A stretch of DNA of 64,000 nt from Stromatinia cepivora (Eukaryota > Ascomycota > Leotiomycetes > Helotiales > Sclerotiniaceae), in NCBI GenBank assembly GCA_014898415.1, contig RCTD01000014.1, positions 496,001-560,000 of the forward strand, written 5' to 3'. Under the pieces are notes generated by a model, which had not been told where the DNA came from, made no database searches, and worked only from the letters and a program-made list of their open reading frames with translations. Within the stretch, counting starts at the first letter, position 1; each line of letters starts with the position of its first letter. The translations under genes and the position numbers were made by a program. Positions 61,513-64,000 of the stretch are shown piece by piece.

Positions 61513-62970
61513 ATGACCACCAACGGCGCATCAGGGGAGATGGATCTCTATGGTGAGTTATTTCAGTAGAGCTTAAACCGGCAATTACTAACATTCATAA
61601 AATAGGTATATTAGGCATAAGCAAAAATGCCACAAAATCCGAGATCAAAAAAGCCTACCATAAGGTATGCCCCGCACTTAGCTTCGCTGAAAATTCCTAT
61701 TGACTTTTTCAGGCAGCATTACAACATCATCCCGACAAGGTAGCAGAGGACCAGAGAGAGGAAGCAGATGAGAAGTTCAAGACAGTGAGCCAGGCATATG
61801 AAATTCTTTACGATGAGGAGAAAAGGGAAATGTACGATACTCATGGTATGGCTGCATTTGATGGAAGTCGACCTGGAATGGGAGCAGGCGGAGTTGACTT
61901 GGATGATATTTTGTCGCAGATGTTCGGTATGGGTGGGGGTATGGGCGGTATGGGAGGTATGCCACCTGGATTTGGAGGCCCAGGAGGACCTGGAGGGCCC
62001 GGAAAACCGCGAAGGGGAGCAGACGAAGAGCAGCCATACAAAATTTCACTCGAGGACCTGTATAAGGGAAAAACGGTCAAGTTCACGAGCAAGAAGAACG
62101 TAATCTGTAGCCATTGCAAAGGTACTGGGGGAAAGGAGAAGGCCAAGCCAGAAACTTGTGGCAGATGTAAGGGTAACGGTGTCACCATGGGCCTTAGGAG
62201 CGTTGGACCAGGTCTTGTCACCCAAGAAAGAGTTATGTGTGATACCTGCTCAGGAGCCGGTAAAATCTTTAAGGAGAAGGACAAGTGCAAGAAATGCAAA
62301 GGAAAACGCACAACCAAGGAACAAAAATCTTTGGAGTTATATATACCCAGGGGTGCAAGAGACGGCGACCGAATTGTATTGGAGGGTGAGGCTGATCAGG
62401 TACCCGATCAAACGCCCGGCAACATCGTATTTACTATTGATGAAGAAGATCACGAAATTTTCCAGCGGGCTGGCGATGATCTTTCTGCGGAGCTCAACAT
62501 CACATTAGCTGAAGCTCTCACAGGATTCTCACGAGTAGTTTTGAAACATTTAGACGGGCGTGGTATCTCAATAAATCATCCCCAAGGAAAGGTGTTGCAG
62601 CCCGGACAAATTTTAAAGGTTGAGGGCGAAGGTATGCCCCTGAAGAGGAGCGATGCCAAGGGTGATTTGTACTTGATTGTAAAAATCGAATTTCCTCAGG
62701 ACGGTTGGATAGAAGACGCGGCTGCATTCTCTACTCTGCAGCAGGTCTTACCTAAACCCGAGCCACCGATCACGGCCGAGGAGGTTGATGAGGTGGAATA
62801 TGACTCTGATGCTGATCTTGACGATGTAAGTATTGTTGATCCACTCTCACTTACTTTACAACTAACTTACAAATTAGTTTGGTGCAAATTCTGGGGATCC
62901 TCGTGCGGGTGGTGAGTGGGAGGACGACGAAGAAGATGATGAAGGAGGTGCTCAATGTGCTACCCAATAA
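61513..62970 (+). CDS. XDJ1: Class A J-domain co-chaperone, XDJ1-like
   Basis: Four exons, 61513-61552, 61606-61664, 61713-62825 and 62878-62970, give 434 residues. Introns are 53, 48 and 52 nt. The J-domain (about 10-80) has HHPDK at 38-42, the HPD that stimulates Hsp70 ATPase. A Gly/Met/Pro-rich linker (about 105-140) follows. The zinc-binding domain has four CxxC motifs, CSHCKGTG, CGRCKGNG, CDTCSGAG and CKKCKGKR. The peptide-binding beta domains follow (LELYIPRGARDGDRIVLEGE). The short last exon ends EEDDEGGAQCATQ, a CaaX box of the CASQ type that farnesyltransferase uses, so membrane tethering is likely. The J-domain (long loop KVAEDQREEADEKFK after HPD) looks closer to Xdj1 than to Ydj1/Mas5, which normally starts MVKET; that subfamily choice is less sure than the class. 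The frame at 61,785 is internal, not the start. Confidence 0.9.
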
Positions 62971-63485
62971 AGTTGGACATAGACTAGTATTATGTGCGTC
63001 ATGAGATTCAATTTGCCACTGGGAGGCATATTTTGGGTTGGATCACTTGGGACATAGAGCGGTAAATGGGACTACGATAGAACCATAGCGGAAGCGAATT
63101 CATGGAAGGCATGGCGTTCCGAGGTTTGTTTCAGCAAACATTGCAATAAACTCCCAAGAATCAAGCGCCATTTGTTCGCATTCCTACTGAAACTTGCATT
63201 GCAATTGTAAACATTCAAAACGGCACAGTGCTTCTAAGAACTGATCTATTTCCATTTTGCAGCATGCGTCCATTTTCGTTGTTTGTTGATGGAAGGTAAT
63301 ATTTTCGACGTCCAAATCCAATTTGAAATTTCTTTTTGACACCTTCAAGTATTCCGGAGACTCTAGGAATTGAATAACCAAATTTGGATTACAAAAAGCC
63401 TCTTCAACAATCTAGAATATTGTAAGCTCTCCGCGCGTTATTATCATCCCACGCACGTGACAAACACGCAAGCCCTAACACTTTG
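62971..63485. promoter_or_regulatory. XDJ1-like 3' flank and RPL32 promoter
   Basis: The TAA of the J-protein gene overlaps an AATAAA (62,966-62,971), a possible polyadenylation signal. Upstream of RPL32 lie CACGTG (63,454-63,459) and AGCCCTAAC (63,471-63,479). The latter resembles the CCCTAA element that Tbf1-like factors bind in fungal ribosomal protein promoters; this is inferred. Confidence 0.5.
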
Positions 63486-63494
63486 ATGCCTCAG

Positions 63495-63679
63495 GTAAGG
63501 ATATTCGCTTAAGATTCTGTGGGCTTAAACTATGAGACTACCAAAAAAAGATTTCGCAGGAAATCGTATCAACCAACGACAAACAATCGACAACCCGACG
63601 ACAAGGTGTGTATTGCTATTACCATGTCTCCTGGAGAGACGAAATTACTTCAATATCCGTTATGCTGACGGTTCTCTAG
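63495..63679 (+). other. Two probable 5'-leader introns of RPL32
   Basis: 63,495-63,559 (CAG|GTAAGG...TTTCGCAG) and 63,606-63,679 (AAG|GTGTGT...TTCTCTAG). The second acceptor directly precedes the start codon at 63,680. Leader introns adjoining the ATG are common in fungal ribosomal protein genes. Called from splice motifs only. Confidence 0.6.
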
Positions 63680-64000
63680 ATGGTTTCCGCTAAGAAGCAC
63701 GTTCCTATCGTCAAGAAGCGTATGTTTACTTCCCTCCTCGATCTTCGATCTTCGATTTGCATAGCCTGGGACCGATGAAGAGTTGCGACCGCCATTGGAG
63801 AGTCCGCGAATGGAAAGGATTGGATACGAGTTCGAAGAACGGTTGATTGACAGTTTTGTTATAGGCACCAAGCGTTTCCACAGACATCAGAGCGACTCCT
63901 ACAAATGTGTCGACGCAAGCTGGAGAAAGCCTAAGGGTATTGATAACCGTGTCCGAAGACGGTTCAAGGGACAAATGGTTATGCCATCGGTACGTGGAAC
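63680..64000 (+). CDS. RPL32: 60S ribosomal protein L32 (eL32), 5' part
   Basis: Start ATG at 63680 ([13 protein letters not shown]). Exon 1 is 63,680-63,719. A 145-nt intron (GTATGT...TTATAG) follows. Exon 2 runs from 63,865 ([20 protein letters not shown]) through [17 protein letters not shown] to MPS, where GTACGT at 63,990 looks like a further donor, so the rest lies outside the window. Together 55 codons are visible of an expected 130 or so. The KRTKxFxRHQSD and WRKPxGIDxxVRRRF motifs are specific for eL32, a protein of the large ribosomal subunit. Confidence 0.95.

Noticed and set aside
61785..62915. Start of the J-protein at an ATG-like position in exon 3 and end at 62,915
   Set aside because: This lacks the J-domain helix I and HPD and runs into intron 3; spliced exons restore the J-domain and the CaaX end.

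Overview
The window is nuclear DNA of a filamentous ascomycete. Genes have short GT-AG introns (mostly 47-60 nt) with CTAAC-like branch sites, house-keeping proteins are typical of Pezizomycotina, and the middle holds AT-rich, RIP-type mutated retrotransposon DNA. Protein flavour and the AT-island architecture suggest a Leotiomycete (Sclerotiniaceae-like), but that placement is inference. No tRNA, rRNA or CRISPR array was found.

Left gene-bearing arm (1-24,230): 3' part of EDC3 (+, cut by the window edge); LIG4, DNA ligase IV (-, four exons); a decayed cytochrome P450 relic (+, 5.26-6.18 kb); IRS4-like EH-domain protein (-, 920 aa); a conserved unknown 482-aa protein (-); a 5.7-kb stretch without a recognisable gene; a two-exon SAM methyltransferase (-) with an in-frame minisatellite; and a 124-aa single-pass membrane protein (+) whose stop codon abuts the AT-rich block.

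AT-rich repeat island (24,230-53,500): a 0.85-kb AT-only block, a 1.3-kb island of normal composition, a 506-bp hAT-like MITE with 8-bp target duplication, then a nested set of LTR retrotransposons. Three Ty3/gypsy copies of one family (A, B, C; about 7.0-7.5 kb each without insertions) have 282-284-bp LTRs and perfect 5-bp target duplications. A (28,878-35,905, TSD AATAA) sits inside B (27,823-42,673, TSD ATTTT). B appears to sit inside a short LTR element (F, 27,242-51,357), whose right LTR is split by C (44,230-51,272, minus strand, TSD CTTAT). Two solo LTRs (40,357-40,549, TSD CAAAA; 41,849-42,189, TSD TTCAT) landed in B, and a possible third lies at 51,886-52,095. All gag-pol frames are broken, with C-to-T/G-to-A changes consistent with RIP.

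Right gene-bearing arm (53,500-64,000): ASE1/MAP65 (-), CSN5 (+, JAMM motif intact), mitochondrial glutamyl-tRNA synthetase MSE1 (-, six exons), an XDJ1-like class A J-protein with a CaaX end (+), and the 5' part of RPL32 (+, cut by the window edge) with apparent leader introns. ASE1/CSN5 and MSE1/XDJ1 are divergent pairs sharing promoters; EDC3/LIG4 and CSN5/MSE1 are convergent. The genes serve mRNA decapping, end joining, phosphoinositide or EH-domain traffic, spindle midzone, cullin deneddylation, organellar translation, chaperoning and ribosomes; they show no common pathway. The notable structure is the nested transposon island and its datable insertion order.
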